Shown piece by piece: positions 17,527-26,758 of a DNA stretch of 64,000 bases (its first letter is position 1; each line of letters opens with the position of its first letter). The stretch spans positions 1 through 64,000 of the forward strand of contig NZ_FTNL01000016.1 of NCBI RefSeq assembly GCF_900156395.1, written 5' to 3'. This stretch comes from Fluoribacter gormanii (lineage in GTDB: Bacteria; Pseudomonadota; Gammaproteobacteria; Legionellales; Legionellaceae). The position numbers and the translations under genes were made by a program. A model generated the notes under the pieces. That model made no database searches. It saw only the letters and a program-made list of their open reading frames with translations, and had not been told where the DNA came from.

Positions 17527-18801
17527 ATGGTGTTTGTTGCTTGCGGACTAAATCATAAAACTGCTCCAATAAACGTGCGTGAAAAAGTCGCCTTATCTCC
17601 GGCTACCCAGGATTCCTTGCTCCATAGCTTGTTAAATTTGCCGGAAGTAAATGAAGCGGCTATTTTATCAACCTGTAATCGCACAGAAATATACTGTGAC
17701 ACCCAAGATCCGCAAATCATTGCACGTTGGCTTAGCAAGGAGCATCAATTACCATTGGACGCGTTATCCCCATTTTTTTATGTGCATAAAAGCCATCAGG
17801 GAATCAAGCATCTTTTACGTGTTGCCAGTGGCCTAGACTCCATGATGATTGGTGAACCCCAGATTCTTGGGCAAATGAAACAAGCCTACCAACATGCTTG
17901 CAACCTCGGTGCAATAAAAACGGAATTACGTCCCATTTTTGAATATGTTTTTTGTGCTTCAAAGCGCGTACGAACCCAAAGTGGAGTCGGTACAAATCCT
18001 GTTTCAATCGCCTATGCGGCAGTCCAATTGATAGGACAGCTTTTTACAGACTACAAATCGCTGAATGTTTTTTTAATTGGTTCAGGCGAAACCGCTTCTT
18101 TAGTTGCAAAATACTTGCGTCAGCAAGGTGTTGAGCGTTTTATGGTTGCAAGTAGAACGTTGGAAAATGCGGAAAAACTTGCCAACTCATTTAATGGAAA
18201 AACCATTCCAATCACTGATATCGCTGAATATTTACCTCAAGCAGACGTCATTGTCTCCGCTACAAATTGTCCAATCCATTTTATTAATAAAAGTTTAGTC
18301 GAAGAGGCATTAAATCAAAGAAATCATGCACCCATGTTTTTTTTGGATTTATCAGTTCCCCGAGACGTAGAAGACAACATCAAAGAATTGGGACAAATAC
18401 AACTTTATAACATCGATGATTTGCAATTCATGATTGAAAAAGGCATGGAAGAAAGACGCCATGCTGCATTACATGCAGAACAATTAATCGATGAGGAATT
18501 AAATAAATACATCCGTAAGCATCGTTCACTCAAAGCCAAAAAAGTCATTTGTGATTACCGCAGTCAAATGCAAGACTTGGCACAAAAAGAGTTGCAACGC
18601 GCTTTGAAAAAGCTTTCTGCCGGACAATGCCAGCAGGTCGTTTTAAATGAATTTAGTGAACGCTTGGTTAATAAACTTACACATAACCCTACTGCTGGTT
18701 TAAGGCAAATCGCTAAAGATGGCCGGGAAGATTTATTTACTTTGGCACAATATCTTTTTAATACAACAACACATCAATCATCCTATGAAGAAATCTCTTG
18801 A
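17527..18801 (+). CDS. hemA: Glutamyl-tRNA reductase
   Basis: 424 residues. HemA reduces glutamyl-tRNA(Glu) with NADPH to glutamate-1-semialdehyde, the first committed step of C5 haem synthesis. The catalytic cysteine lies in [12 protein letters not shown] near residue 50. [15 protein letters not shown] and the NADPH-binding region starting [18 protein letters not shown] are family signatures. The C-terminal helical dimerisation domain is complete. The prfA start lies inside the last codons of hemA, giving a hemA-prfA-prmC operon like that of many gammaproteobacteria. Confidence 0.97.
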   Translation: MVFVACGLNHKTAPINVREKVALSPATQDSLLHSLLNLPEVNEAAILSTCNRTEIYCDTQDPQIIARWLSKEHQLPLDALSPFFYVHKSHQGIKHLLRVASGLDSMMIGEPQILGQMKQAYQHACNLGAIKTELRPIFEYVFCASKRVRTQSGVGTNPVSIAYAAVQLIGQLFTDYKSLNVFLIGSGETASLVAKYLRQQGVERFMVASRTLENAEKLANSFNGKTIPITDIAEYLPQADVIVSATNCPIHFINKSLVEEALNQRNHAPMFFLDLSVPRDVEDNIKELGQIQLYNIDDLQFMIEKGMEERRHAALHAEQLIDEELNKYIRKHRSLKAKKVICDYRSQMQDLAQKELQRALKKLSAGQCQQVVLNEFSERLVNKLTHNPTAGLRQIAKDGREDLFTLAQYLFNTTTHQSSYEEIS

Positions 18802-19873
18802 AGTTAAACTGCAACAAATGCTCGAGCGATATCAAGAAGTAGGTCGCTTGTTATCAGAGGCATCAGTTATTGCGGATCAGAATCAGTTTAAAACTCTTTC
18901 TAAAGAATACGCTCAGCTAGAGCCGGTAGCGACATGTTATGAAACCTACGTTGAGGCCAAAAACAATTTGGCTTCATTGAACGAAATGCTCGAGGGAGAT
19001 GATAAAGAGCTGGCCTCAATGGCTGAAGAAGAATTGGCAGGTGCTCAAAAGCAAATTGATGAGCTTGATGAACAATTACAATGGCATTTGATTCCCAAAG
19101 ATCCGGATGATGAACGTAACATTTATCTCGAAGTCAGAGCAGGAACCGGCGGCGATGAGGCCGCAATTTTTGCTGGGGATCTTTATCGCATGTACAGCCG
19201 ATATGCAGAAAATCAAGGCTGGCAACAAGAGTTAATCAGTGCCAACCACGGTGAGCATGGTGGATATAAAGAAATTATTGTGCGTATTAGTGGTAATGCG
19301 GTGTACTCACAACTTAAATTTGAATCCGGAGCACATCGTGTACAACGTGTGCCTGAAACCGAATCGCAAGGTCGGGTACATACCTCTGCATGTACTGTAG
19401 CTATTATGCCTGAGGTGGATGAAATTGATGACATTCAAATTAATCCCGATGACTTACGAATTGATACATATCGATCTTCAGGGGCTGGAGGTCAGCACGT
19501 CAATAAAACTGATTCCGCGATACGCATCACGCATATCCCAACGGGTGTAGTAGTAGAATGCCAAGATGAACGCTCCCAACATAAAAATCGCGCCAAAGCC
19601 ATGTCTTTACTTAAAACCCGCTTGCTGGATGCCGAGCAAAGCAAACAAAAGAAAGAGCAAGCGCAAACTCGTAAATCATTGGTGGGAACAGGCGATCGTT
19701 CTGAGCGAATTCGTACTTATAACTATCCACAAGGCCGACTGACAGATCATCGGATTAATTTGACGATCTATCAACTTGGTGACGTGATGGAAGGAAATTT
19801 GGCATTAGTTATCGAACCATTAAAACGCGAGTACCATGCAGAATTACTCGCAGAACTAGGACGAAATGATTAG
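18785..19873 (+). CDS. prfA: Peptide chain release factor 1
   Basis: About 362 residues when started at the ATG at 18785 ([13 protein letters not shown]); an upstream in-frame extension to 18719 lies inside hemA and is not needed. RF1 ends translation at UAA and UAG. The GGQ peptidyl-tRNA hydrolysis motif is in [16 protein letters not shown], about residue 235. The codon-recognition tripeptide region is around 185-190 (the usual PxT segment, in RVPETES here). It overlaps hemA by 17 bases and prmC by 8, so the three genes are coupled. Its partner PrmC methylates the GGQ glutamine. Confidence 0.97.
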   Translation: MKKSLEVKLQQMLERYQEVGRLLSEASVIADQNQFKTLSKEYAQLEPVATCYETYVEAKNNLASLNEMLEGDDKELASMAEEELAGAQKQIDELDEQLQWHLIPKDPDDERNIYLEVRAGTGGDEAAIFAGDLYRMYSRYAENQGWQQELISANHGEHGGYKEIIVRISGNAVYSQLKFESGAHRVQRVPETESQGRVHTSACTVAIMPEVDEIDDIQINPDDLRIDTYRSSGAGGQHVNKTDSAIRITHIPTGVVVECQDERSQHKNRAKAMSLLKTRLLDAEQSKQKKEQAQTRKSLVGTGDRSERIRTYNYPQGRLTDHRINLTIYQLGDVMEGNLALVIEPLKREYHAELLAELGRND

Positions 19874-20672
19874 TATTCGCACCGCTCTGGGAAAAACTCC
19901 AGATCTGGAAACAGAGATTTTACTCTGTCATGCTTTAAAGAGAACCAGGACATACCTTTTTGCACATCCTGAAGAATTACTCAGTTCAGAACAATGGGAA
20001 CACTTCCAAAGTTTAATGGCTCAAAGAGCCCAAGGAATTCCTATTGCCTATATCATCGGCGAACGCGAGTTCTGGTCACTTAATTTAAAAGTTAATAGGC
20101 ATACCTTAATTCCACGACATGAAACAGAGCGATTAGTTGAATTAGCTTTGGAGCTTATCCCCAATCGCCCAGATACCTATGTTCTTGACTTGGGTACTGG
20201 CAGCGGGGCCATCGCCTTAGCCCTTGCTAATGAACGACCTCATTGGCACATTGTTGCTGCAGATATCAGTCAAGAAGCTTTAAAGATTGCAAAAGAAAAT
20301 GCACAAAGCCATAAAATAAGGAATGTAAGTTTTTATCTATCCAATTGGTTTAGTAACCTTCCTCGACGCCAATATCACGCATTGGTTGCTAATCCACCGT
20401 ATATTTCAGAGCACGACCCTCATTTGCAACAAGGCGATTTACGATTTGAACCGCAAAATGCTTTAGTGAGTAGTCAAGAAGGCTTAGCTGATCTACAATG
20501 TATTATTAAACAAGGTTATGACTACCTTTTACCTGACGGCCTGATTTTGCTAGAACATGGGTATGATCAAAAATTAGAAGTACAGACTATACTAAATGAA
20601 TTACAATATAAGAACGTACAATGTTGGCATGATATTCAGGGAAATGACAGAGTAAGTGGGGGTTGGCGATAA
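19866..20672 (+). CDS. prmC: Release factor glutamine methyltransferase PrmC (HemK)
   Basis: 268 residues. PrmC methylates the glutamine of the GGQ motif in RF1 and RF2 using SAM. Motifs seen: [14 protein letters not shown] (SAM motif I) and VANPPYI, the NPPY substrate-glutamine motif. The N-terminal helical domain includes [13 protein letters not shown] and LIPRHETE, both typical. It starts inside the end of prfA. A short gap and then dksA follow. Confidence 0.96.
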   Translation: MISIRTALGKTPDLETEILLCHALKRTRTYLFAHPEELLSSEQWEHFQSLMAQRAQGIPIAYIIGEREFWSLNLKVNRHTLIPRHETERLVELALELIPNRPDTYVLDLGTGSGAIALALANERPHWHIVAADISQEALKIAKENAQSHKIRNVSFYLSNWFSNLPRRQYHALVANPPYISEHDPHLQQGDLRFEPQNALVSSQEGLADLQCIIKQGYDYLLPDGLILLEHGYDQKLEVQTILNELQYKNVQCWHDIQGNDRVSGGWR

Positions 20673-20758
20673 TTTTATTGATGATACAATCGTTTTTTGG
20701 TATACCTAACCGCTTTCTGTAAACCCAGGTAGTACATGAGTTGGGAACGGAGGCTAAA

Positions 20759-21235
20759 ATGACCGAACAATTAATTGATAAAACCAATGAGAGACGACAC
20801 AACGTGAAAAATGACGCAATAGGTAGCATGGGAATCACCCCCTATAAGGAAGCCCCTGGTGAAGAATATATGAATGAAAACCAGTTAGCACATATTGAAA
20901 AAATATTGCTAGCTTGGCGTCAATCGTTGATGGAAGAAGTCGACCGCACAGTGACGCACATGAAAGATGAAGCGGCTAATTTTCCTGATCCTTCAGATAG
21001 AGCCAGCCAGGAAGAAGAATTTAGCATCGAATTACGTACTCGTGATCGTGAGCGTAAATTGATTAAGAAAATTGAGGATGCCTTAGAGCGTTTGAGAAAT
21101 GAAGATTTCGGCTATTGCGAAGCATGTGGTATCGAAATCGGCCTCAAACGTTTAGAAGCAAGACCTACAGCAACTTTATGTATTGATTGTAAGACCTTGT
21201 CCGAAATTAAAGAAAAACAAAATCAGGGCTCCTAA
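20759..21235 (+). CDS. dksA: RNA polymerase-binding transcription factor DksA
   Basis: 158 residues when started at the ATG at 20759, which has a GGAGG ribosome binding site 8 bases upstream; a TTG at 20741 is in frame but lies before that site. DksA enters the RNA polymerase secondary channel and works with ppGpp; in Legionella it helps control the switch to the transmissive phase. The coiled-coil region includes the tip sequence DPSDRASQEEE, and the C4 zinc finger is CEACG...CIDCK at the C-terminus. The N-terminal extension is longer than needed for the coiled coil, as in other gammaproteobacteria. Confidence 0.95.
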   Translation: MTEQLIDKTNERRHNVKNDAIGSMGITPYKEAPGEEYMNENQLAHIEKILLAWRQSLMEEVDRTVTHMKDEAANFPDPSDRASQEEEFSIELRTRDRERKLIKKIEDALERLRNEDFGYCEACGIEIGLKRLEARPTATLCIDCKTLSEIKEKQNQGS

Positions 21236-21338
21236 CTAAATCCAGCTCTTGCAAAGCCGAGATTCATTCAAAATCAACACTTTGTTAAGAGCATTCTTAA
21301 GAAGAAATAAACCCACTGCCTTTAATTTAAAATTATGT

Positions 21339-21360
21339 CATTCCCGCGAAGGCGGGAATG
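21339..21360. repeat. Palindromic REP-like unit
   Basis: A perfect palindrome with 9-bp arms CATTCCCGC / GCGGGAATG and a 4-base loop. It is the same family as the pair at 4621-4710. It lies about 33 bases before the 61-bp inverted repeat arm at 21393. The surrounding 330-base gap after dksA (21236-21567) otherwise holds only that arm and the degenerate upstream part of the IS element. Confidence 0.8.
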
Positions 21361-21392
21361 TTCTCTCTGAATGAAATGCTGAGTCACTTTAA

Positions 21393-21453
21393 TAGGGCGT
21401 GTTGACAATTGCTCTCTCCACCTACGTGCCTCGGCTTGTCCGAGGCATCCAGG
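21393..21453 (+). repeat. Left arm of the 61-bp inverted repeat
   Basis: Exact reverse complement of 22635-22695. It contains the 7-bp-stem palindrome at 21428-21446. Confidence 0.95.
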
Positions 21454-21567
21454 AGATGGTGATGCTCAAATTAAAAACAAAGCTAATTTGAAAGCATTAA
21501 TCCATTGGTTAATAGGAGCAAACTCATAATATAACGGTTCTGCCCCCAGGTATAAAACGAGTTTGCA

Positions 21568-22274
21568 ATGGCTAGACTTATGCTCAGTGATGAGCTTTGG
21601 TCGAAGCTAAGAGGGATCATGCTACAACCTAGGATTTATGACAAGCCCACTCTACGTTTAATCGTTGAGGCGATATTATATCGTATGCGAATTGGTTGCC
21701 CTTGGCGAGATCTGCCAGCAGAATTTGGATGCTGGAATTCAATTTATCAACAGTTTAATCGCTGGTCATCAAAAGCCAAGTTACTTTGTATTTTCAAAGA
21801 TCGTGTACACGATCCAGATCTTGAATGGCAATTTATTGATGGTAGTATTGTTCGAGCACATCAACACAGTTCTGGCGCAACAGGACATGAAAATCAGGCC
21901 ATTGGAAAATCGGTTGGTGGGAATACAACAAAAACTCATATGGCCGTTGATGCCTGTAGTGTTCCAATTGAATTTGACTTAACCGGTGGTGGAGTACATG
22001 ACTGTAAAGCAGCCCCTGCACTTATTGATAAGGTGCCCATTTCGGAGCACACCATCGCTGATAAAGGTTATGATAGCGAGGATGTGCGTGAGCAAATTCG
22101 AAAACAGGAAACAATGATATTGACTGGGGTCTCTATAAACATCGCCATTTGGTTGAAAACGTATTTGCTCGACTCAAACATTTTCGTGCCATTGCCACGC
22201 GTTATGATAAATTAAAACGAAACTACGCATCAATGTTAGCAATGGCATGCTCTTATATTTGGCTTCCCATGTGA
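21568..22274 (+). pseudogene. IS5-family transposase, internally deleted and frameshifted
   Basis: The first frame (21568 to about 22110) matches IS5-type transposases: a DUF4096-like N-terminus (PWRDLPAEFG, NSIYQQFNRW), the first catalytic Asp in QFIDGSIVRAHQH and the second in IADKGYDSEDV. After IRKQE the frame runs into unrelated residues. The expected C-terminus, with the catalytic Glu in HRHLVENVFARLKHFR and ending SYIWLPM, continues in another frame to 22274. About 15-20 residues normally found before DWGLYKHRH are missing, so a small deletion shifted the frame. This is damage, not programmed frameshifting. Clear terminal repeats of the IS itself were not found. Confidence 0.85.
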
Positions 22275-22334
22275 TCCGCTCAATTTGAATGATACTATCT
22301 GAATGAGTCCAAAGCTCGATAACAAGGAAGAAAA

Positions 22335-22625
22335 ATGAAAGCATTTTACGTCTATATGATGGCGAGTCAGCGCAATGGTACCCTCTATGTCGGTTCAACC
22401 TCTGATTTGATTAAACGAGTTTGGGAGCATAAAAATAAGGTGATATCAGGATTTACTGCTCAATATAATGTTCATATGTTGGTCTATTACGAAACTCACT
22501 CTACTTATATAGAAGCTGCTCGACGTGAAAAACGTTTTAAAAACTGGTGCAGGCAATGGAAAATTAATTTGATCGAACAGATTAACCCTGAGTGGTTTGA
22601 TCTGTACGAGGAAATTTGTTCTTAA
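22335..22625 (+). CDS. Small GIY-YIG nuclease family protein
   Basis: 96 residues, a stand-alone GIY-YIG domain of the YhbQ/UvrC-N type. The modified GIY-YIG tyrosines sit in FYVYMMASQRNGTLYVGST; the catalytic Arg is probably in LIKRVWEHKN and the Glu/Asp in YIEAARREKRFKNW. Biological roles of such small proteins are poorly known; a DNA nicking activity is expected from the fold. AAGGAAG precedes the ATG. The gene sits inside the 61-bp inverted repeat cassette, 9 bases from the right arm, suggesting it belongs to the mobile unit. Confidence 0.88.
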   Translation: MKAFYVYMMASQRNGTLYVGSTSDLIKRVWEHKNKVISGFTAQYNVHMLVYYETHSTYIEAARREKRFKNWCRQWKINLIEQINPEWFDLYEEICS

Positions 22626-22634
22626 TCCAGATCG

Positions 22635-22695
22635 CCTGGATGCCTCGGACAAGCCGAGGCACGTAGGTGGAGAGAGCAATTGTCAACACGCCCTA
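22635..22695 (-). repeat. Right arm of the 61-bp inverted repeat
   Basis: Exact reverse complement of 21393-21453, with the palindrome at 22642-22660. The next 198 bases (22696-22893) hold nothing I recognise. Confidence 0.95.
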
Positions 22696-22893
22696 ATGAG
22701 TTTCTATTTTCAAGAAAACAAAGGTGAAGTCAAAAATCATTCAGCTTATTGTTTATAAACGCTGCCGAACTTAGAAAACTCTTGCTCGATGGATTTATCT
22801 GAACCCGTTGTGATCTTTTAAGGCAAGCAGGTCAGGAAAAAGGATATACAACCGGTTTGATCCGATTCATTAAATTATTTATATTCAAAATCC

Positions 22894-23292
22894 TCAAAGA
22901 GGTGGGGCGTGTTGGAGCATTTTTACTGGTTCCAAACGTTCAGGGGCAATAATAAATTTCGATGAGTCTTTTCCCTCGATGTCTTCAGCATAATTCGTTA
23001 GGCGCATGGACTGGCAAATTGTATCTTCTTTAACTCGAAACAGCGCAAACCCACACTGTCTTTTACGCATCACCTCGCGTACCTGATTCATACGTTCATT
23101 AGAGTAAATGATATTAGGGGTGTAAGCAGAAACCAGGGGATCATGATAAGGATGTTTGGTGTAACTCATTACTTTATCTCCTTTTTCAAGAAACATAAGC
23201 CCGAGCCGATTATTTAAAATTTTTTTAATTTCCCTTTTTAATACTGCTTCCGCAGGTTTGGTTGTATTTTTACTTAAGAAAAATGAGTGCAT
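22894..23292 (-). CDS. Hypothetical protein
   Basis: 132 residues with an AGGAG ribosome binding site 6-8 bases before the ATG at 23292, so the gene looks real. Basic N-terminal half; no signal peptide, membrane segment or known motif. An internal methionine (MSYTKHPYHDP) could be an alternative start but has no obvious Shine-Dalgarno. The C-terminal third (KFIIAPERLEPVKML) may be a beta-rich end. It is divergent from the 283-residue gene to its right. I do not recognise the family; a small Legionella-specific protein is likely. Confidence 0.6.
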   Translation of the reverse strand: MHSFFLSKNTTKPAEAVLKREIKKILNNRLGLMFLEKGDKVMSYTKHPYHDPLVSAYTPNIIYSNERMNQVREVMRKRQCGFALFRVKEDTICQSMRLTNYAEDIEGKDSSKFIIAPERLEPVKMLQHAPPL

Positions 23293-23454
23293 ATTTTTTG
23301 CTCCTTTTTAGTATTCCATATCATTATTACTAAAAACGGATTTAACGAAATACCGTAGAAATACGGTAGTAAACATCTCTAGTTTTAACTCTGGTTTCAT
23401 GTTCATTTTTTATTCTATGTGAAGGAATAAAGAAGTTGTTGCACTGGAAGCAAA

Positions 23455-24306
23455 ATGAACTGGAGCAAAATTATGAGATTTTTTCAACCCCACGAAAACC
23501 CTAGACGGAGAGTGCATCCGCGCAACTCTTACCCAATAAAAGAAATACGAGATTATATTATCAAAGACAGTCAAAAAAATGTAACTATTGAACAGGCAAT
23601 ATCGATGCAGACTGGAGGAGGCTATAAGGCAGATGAGTGGCGACAACTTCGCTTAGGAGATGTTGCCAAAAAATCTCTCATTCAATCCCTTATCGGGAAA
23701 AAGAGCATTATCGAAGCGCCTACTAATTGCAATACAATGGAGTTTAACGATTTTCTGCGCTGGTTGGGACAACCGGTTCCCAAAGGAACCAGTAGATACT
23801 TTGCGCTGCCTGATGCATTTGGCTCGGGAAGAATCCATGGGTATCATTGCGAAAAAGATGAGCATTATCATCAGAAAGTTCAGGTTGGTGAGCCCAGATG
23901 CCCGGAGACTAAAAAAGCTCTACTCCCATTAAGACAGTCACTAGGAGTATTTACTGTCCAAGATTGGATGCTGGATGTCCCCGTTGTTGCTGCCAGCACC
24001 TCTTCCAATACCGAACATGGACAAGGTGGAGCCACGCAACTCATAGTTTCCGATGGGTTATTACTGTATCTCCATGCGAATATAAATAGGTATGTAGAGC
24101 AATATGATGACCGCTATTCGGTAGAAAGAGCAATTAGATTACGCTCGCCATGGGGGGATAAAATTGAGTGGATAACAAATTCTGAATTAGGAACAACAAA
24201 TACTGTCTATCATTGCTCCCCGGATGGAGGTGCAGTAATCTCGGATGGGAATACAGCAACCCTAGATGGAGATGCACTAATATGGACTCCTCCAAAACTT
24301 GCTTAA
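23455..24306 (+). CDS. Hypothetical protein, possibly Legionella-specific
   Basis: Up to 283 residues. Both the ATG at 23455 and the one at 23473 (MRFFQPHENP) have acceptable upstream purine runs; I keep the longer. Soluble, no membrane segment or signal peptide. It has several His, Cys and Asp residues in the middle (GYHCEKDEHYHQ, QDWMLDVPV) but no motif I can assign. The last 60 residues alternate Asp, Gly and Thr and look beta-rich (PDGGAVISDGNTATLDGD). It lies between the GIY-YIG cassette and a LuxR-type regulator on the same strand. An effector or a host-interaction protein is possible but not shown. Confidence 0.6.
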   Translation: MNWSKIMRFFQPHENPRRRVHPRNSYPIKEIRDYIIKDSQKNVTIEQAISMQTGGGYKADEWRQLRLGDVAKKSLIQSLIGKKSIIEAPTNCNTMEFNDFLRWLGQPVPKGTSRYFALPDAFGSGRIHGYHCEKDEHYHQKVQVGEPRCPETKKALLPLRQSLGVFTVQDWMLDVPVVAASTSSNTEHGQGGATQLIVSDGLLLYLHANINRYVEQYDDRYSVERAIRLRSPWGDKIEWITNSELGTTNTVYHCSPDGGAVISDGNTATLDGDALIWTPPKLA

Positions 24307-24416
24307 AAGGAATGGGCCAGGGAAGGCCTAATATCGACCGAGGATAATTGTTGTCTGAGTGGAAAGCAGGAATTATTTATACTAACATAAAAATAAGAAA
24401 ATATCGGTTTTAAAGT

Positions 24417-25229
24417 ATGTATGAGCTGAATGATTCACCGTATTTTATTTACAGTAATTTGATCAAAGAATATTGTTTACCGCTCTTTAGTCTATCGCCT
24501 ATTAAAGGCTTCACATTTTGCCGCACTTATGAGGATAAAACTGCATTTCTCCTGACTACCGAATACCAGTTTAACGTGGAATGCATTCAACGTGAAAAAA
24601 GAATTTCCAAGCTTGAAATGCTTCGTACGCCAATGCATACCCTGGAGGGCTATTTTCTAAACTCCCCCGCCCTTGATGGAAAATCCTCTGCTTTTTATGA
24701 AACTACTGCGCAAAAATTTGGATATGGATATAGTTTTACTATTGTCAGAAAGCATGAGGATTACAGTGATTACTTTCATTTTATCGGGAACAAATATCAA
24801 ATTGATATGAATAATTATTATGTACATAACAAGGCTTCACTGAATAAATTTTGTGATTACTTCATCGAACGAGCAGCAAAACTATTAACTTATAGTGAAA
24901 AACAAAATAAATTCATTTTACCTGATACAGCCGTAGAACCCTTTCCAATAAAATCTTATGCAGGTACTTTGGATGAATTTTTCAAAGACTACTCTCTTGA
25001 GCGTTCAGGAATCAAATCAATTAGTTTATCTCAGCGCCAAATTGAATGTGCCCGATTATTAATTATCGGTAAAACAGCAGAAGAAATAGCAATTATTCTT
25101 GGCTTATCAAAACGTACTATTGAGCATTATATTGATATTTTAAAAAGAAAATTAAATGCCCATAATAAGGGGCTTCTAATTACAAAGTTGATTCAGTTCT
25201 TTCCCGATGAATTCACCTCAATTTCCTAA
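24417..25229 (+). CDS. LuxR-type transcriptional regulator
   Basis: 270 residues. The C-terminal 60 form a LuxR/GerE helix-turn-helix: LSQRQIECARLLIIGKTAEE and IAIILGLSKRTIEHYI carry the conserved Glu, Gly, Lys, Thr, Glu and Ile pattern, followed by KRKLNAHNKG. The N-terminal 200 residues are not a recognisable autoinducer or receiver domain. Legionella has several LuxR regulators without a cognate AHL system, such as the LpnR group. It lies directly upstream of the OTU-protease-like gene, same strand, 147 bases apart, so it could regulate it. Confidence 0.85.
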   Translation: MYELNDSPYFIYSNLIKEYCLPLFSLSPIKGFTFCRTYEDKTAFLLTTEYQFNVECIQREKRISKLEMLRTPMHTLEGYFLNSPALDGKSSAFYETTAQKFGYGYSFTIVRKHEDYSDYFHFIGNKYQIDMNNYYVHNKASLNKFCDYFIERAAKLLTYSEKQNKFILPDTAVEPFPIKSYAGTLDEFFKDYSLERSGIKSISLSQRQIECARLLIIGKTAEEIAIILGLSKRTIEHYIDILKRKLNAHNKGLLITKLIQFFPDEFTSIS

Positions 25230-25376
25230 GAGCGTTTGAGTTATGGACGATATGAGACCATCATTCGATGAATTCTCAGGACCAATACTGTATTTATACG
25301 GTATGACCTATTTCAATTGTTCATCTTATCTTAATGAGCCTCCTGTAACTTATTAATTAAAGCTATAGGAGATGTC

Positions 25377-26618
25377 ATGAAAGTTAAAAACGGTAAATTT
25401 GTTGATTCGTACAACGGAAAATATAAACGGAGACAACGTCAAGTTGAGGTAATTAATGCTTATCTGGAGAAGAATGGACTGCTTGTGCATGACTCGATAG
25501 ATAATGGGGATTGTTTCTTTGATGCAGTTTCGCAACAGCTTGGCCAGATGCCTGCATTAATCTCTTACTCCATCGAGAATCTAAGGGATATTTGCTCAAG
25601 CTACGCTGAAAGTCATGCGGAAAGTGAACTATTTGCTCTTTTAAAAAAAAGAGAGGACTTTAGAGACTTTAAAAATATTAAGGACTATGTCAAGAAAATT
25701 AAAAGTGATGATCCGCCTTTATGGGGAAATCAGGATTGTGAAGGAGTAATTCTTGCCAGATATTTCAAAGAAAATCTGGGTGTTGAGCTTATTTTCGAAG
25801 TCATAAATTATGAACTGCATTTTGATGAAATAAGCGGGAAGGAAATTCCAGCTGAAGATGTATTTTATATTCGAGCTGAAGGCAAAACCTACACCAATCC
25901 AGATCCGGATAATACGGCTCCTTGCATTCGATTATTTAATGCTTTAAATCATTATGTTGCATGCAGCCGCACCGCCCCGATACAAATGGAACTTGGCAAT
26001 TTATCTGCCCACGCAACAAATCAAACTGATACCAAAGAGTCTGATGCAATTAACCACAGCAACCTGGAAAAAATAACACACATCTTACGCGACGAGGTAT
26101 TATTGACTGAAGAGCCAACCAACGAAACAGGAGCAGCTGCAGGTGATGCTATTGAGAATAAGGAACTTAGGATCTTTAATAAAAACTTCCTGACAGCTTG
26201 TAAATTACGACTTGCTCAGCTGGAAAAAAATTTCGACAATAGAAATGAGTCCGTTGTTATTGGCAAACTGTTAACAAGTTATGATAATTTATTGAAAAAT
26301 CCTCATCACAAAGAAAGTCTGGTGCAATTCAATTCTGATTTAAACCTTGCCCAGCAAGCAAGTCGACCATCCCAAATTATCGCTATTCTATATTGGGGGC
26401 TAAAAATTATTGGCTTATTAGGAGGGGCTACCTTAGGAGCAGGCCTAAGTGTGCTGAATATGAATCAAACCCATGTTTTATCCCTGTCCAGATCTGGATA
26501 TAGCCTTGGAGATATTGCCGCCAAAAAAGGTTTTTTTGGCAATAGAAAACAATTCTCTCTTGCCCTGGATGAAATAAAAGAAGACTTACAGTCGAACAGG
26601 AACAAGTCATTATCTTAG
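25377..26618 (+). CDS. OTU-like cysteine protease, candidate deubiquitinase effector
   Basis: 413 residues. The N-terminal 200 show an OTU-type catalytic pattern: DNGDCFFDAV with candidate nucleophile Cys46, a central PLWGNQDCEG near 114 resembling the WG segment of OTU proteases, and candidate His192 in NALNHYVAC. A long polar linker follows, then a hydrophobic glycine-rich segment at about 333-362 that could anchor it in a membrane, and a basic tail. Legionella delivers several OTU deubiquitinases (the Lot family) by Dot/Icm; this could be a divergent member. TATAGGAG precedes the ATG. Enzyme activity is inferred from motif order only. Confidence 0.75.
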   Translation: MKVKNGKFVDSYNGKYKRRQRQVEVINAYLEKNGLLVHDSIDNGDCFFDAVSQQLGQMPALISYSIENLRDICSSYAESHAESELFALLKKREDFRDFKNIKDYVKKIKSDDPPLWGNQDCEGVILARYFKENLGVELIFEVINYELHFDEISGKEIPAEDVFYIRAEGKTYTNPDPDNTAPCIRLFNALNHYVACSRTAPIQMELGNLSAHATNQTDTKESDAINHSNLEKITHILRDEVLLTEEPTNETGAAAGDAIENKELRIFNKNFLTACKLRLAQLEKNFDNRNESVVIGKLLTSYDNLLKNPHHKESLVQFNSDLNLAQQASRPSQIIAILYWGLKIIGLLGGATLGAGLSVLNMNQTHVLSLSRSGYSLGDIAAKKGFFGNRKQFSLALDEIKEDLQSNRNKSLS

Positions 26619-26758
26619 AATTCTGCAAACGAGATGAGACAGTTTGTTATTTAAAATGGGGCTGCCAAATCACGTTTGCTTTCTGTGATATTATTTTCAA
26701 CAACCGTAACAAGAGCAAGCGACTTATTCCCTAATAAGAAAAAATGCCCAAGCTCATG

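Larger units (their letters stand above)
21393..22695. mobile_element. Cassette bounded by perfect 61-bp inverted repeats (transposase remnant plus GIY-YIG gene)
   Basis: Positions 21393-21453 and 22635-22695 are exact reverse complements over 61 bases. Each arm starts TAGGGCGTGTTGACAATTGC at its outer end and contains the small palindrome GCCTCGG-CTTGT-CCGAGGC nearer its inner end. The 1.3-kb cassette encloses an IS5-type transposase pseudogene and an intact GIY-YIG nuclease gene whose stop lies just inside the right arm. Identical arms suggest recent movement or duplication. I see no clear target duplication beyond one or two bases. No described element that I know matches this exactly. Confidence 0.75.

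Noticed and set aside
21470-22330. Terminal inverted repeats of the inner IS5-type element
   Set aside because: Only a 7-9 base weak match (TCAAATT) was found on either side of the transposase remnant, so the original IS ends cannot be defined.
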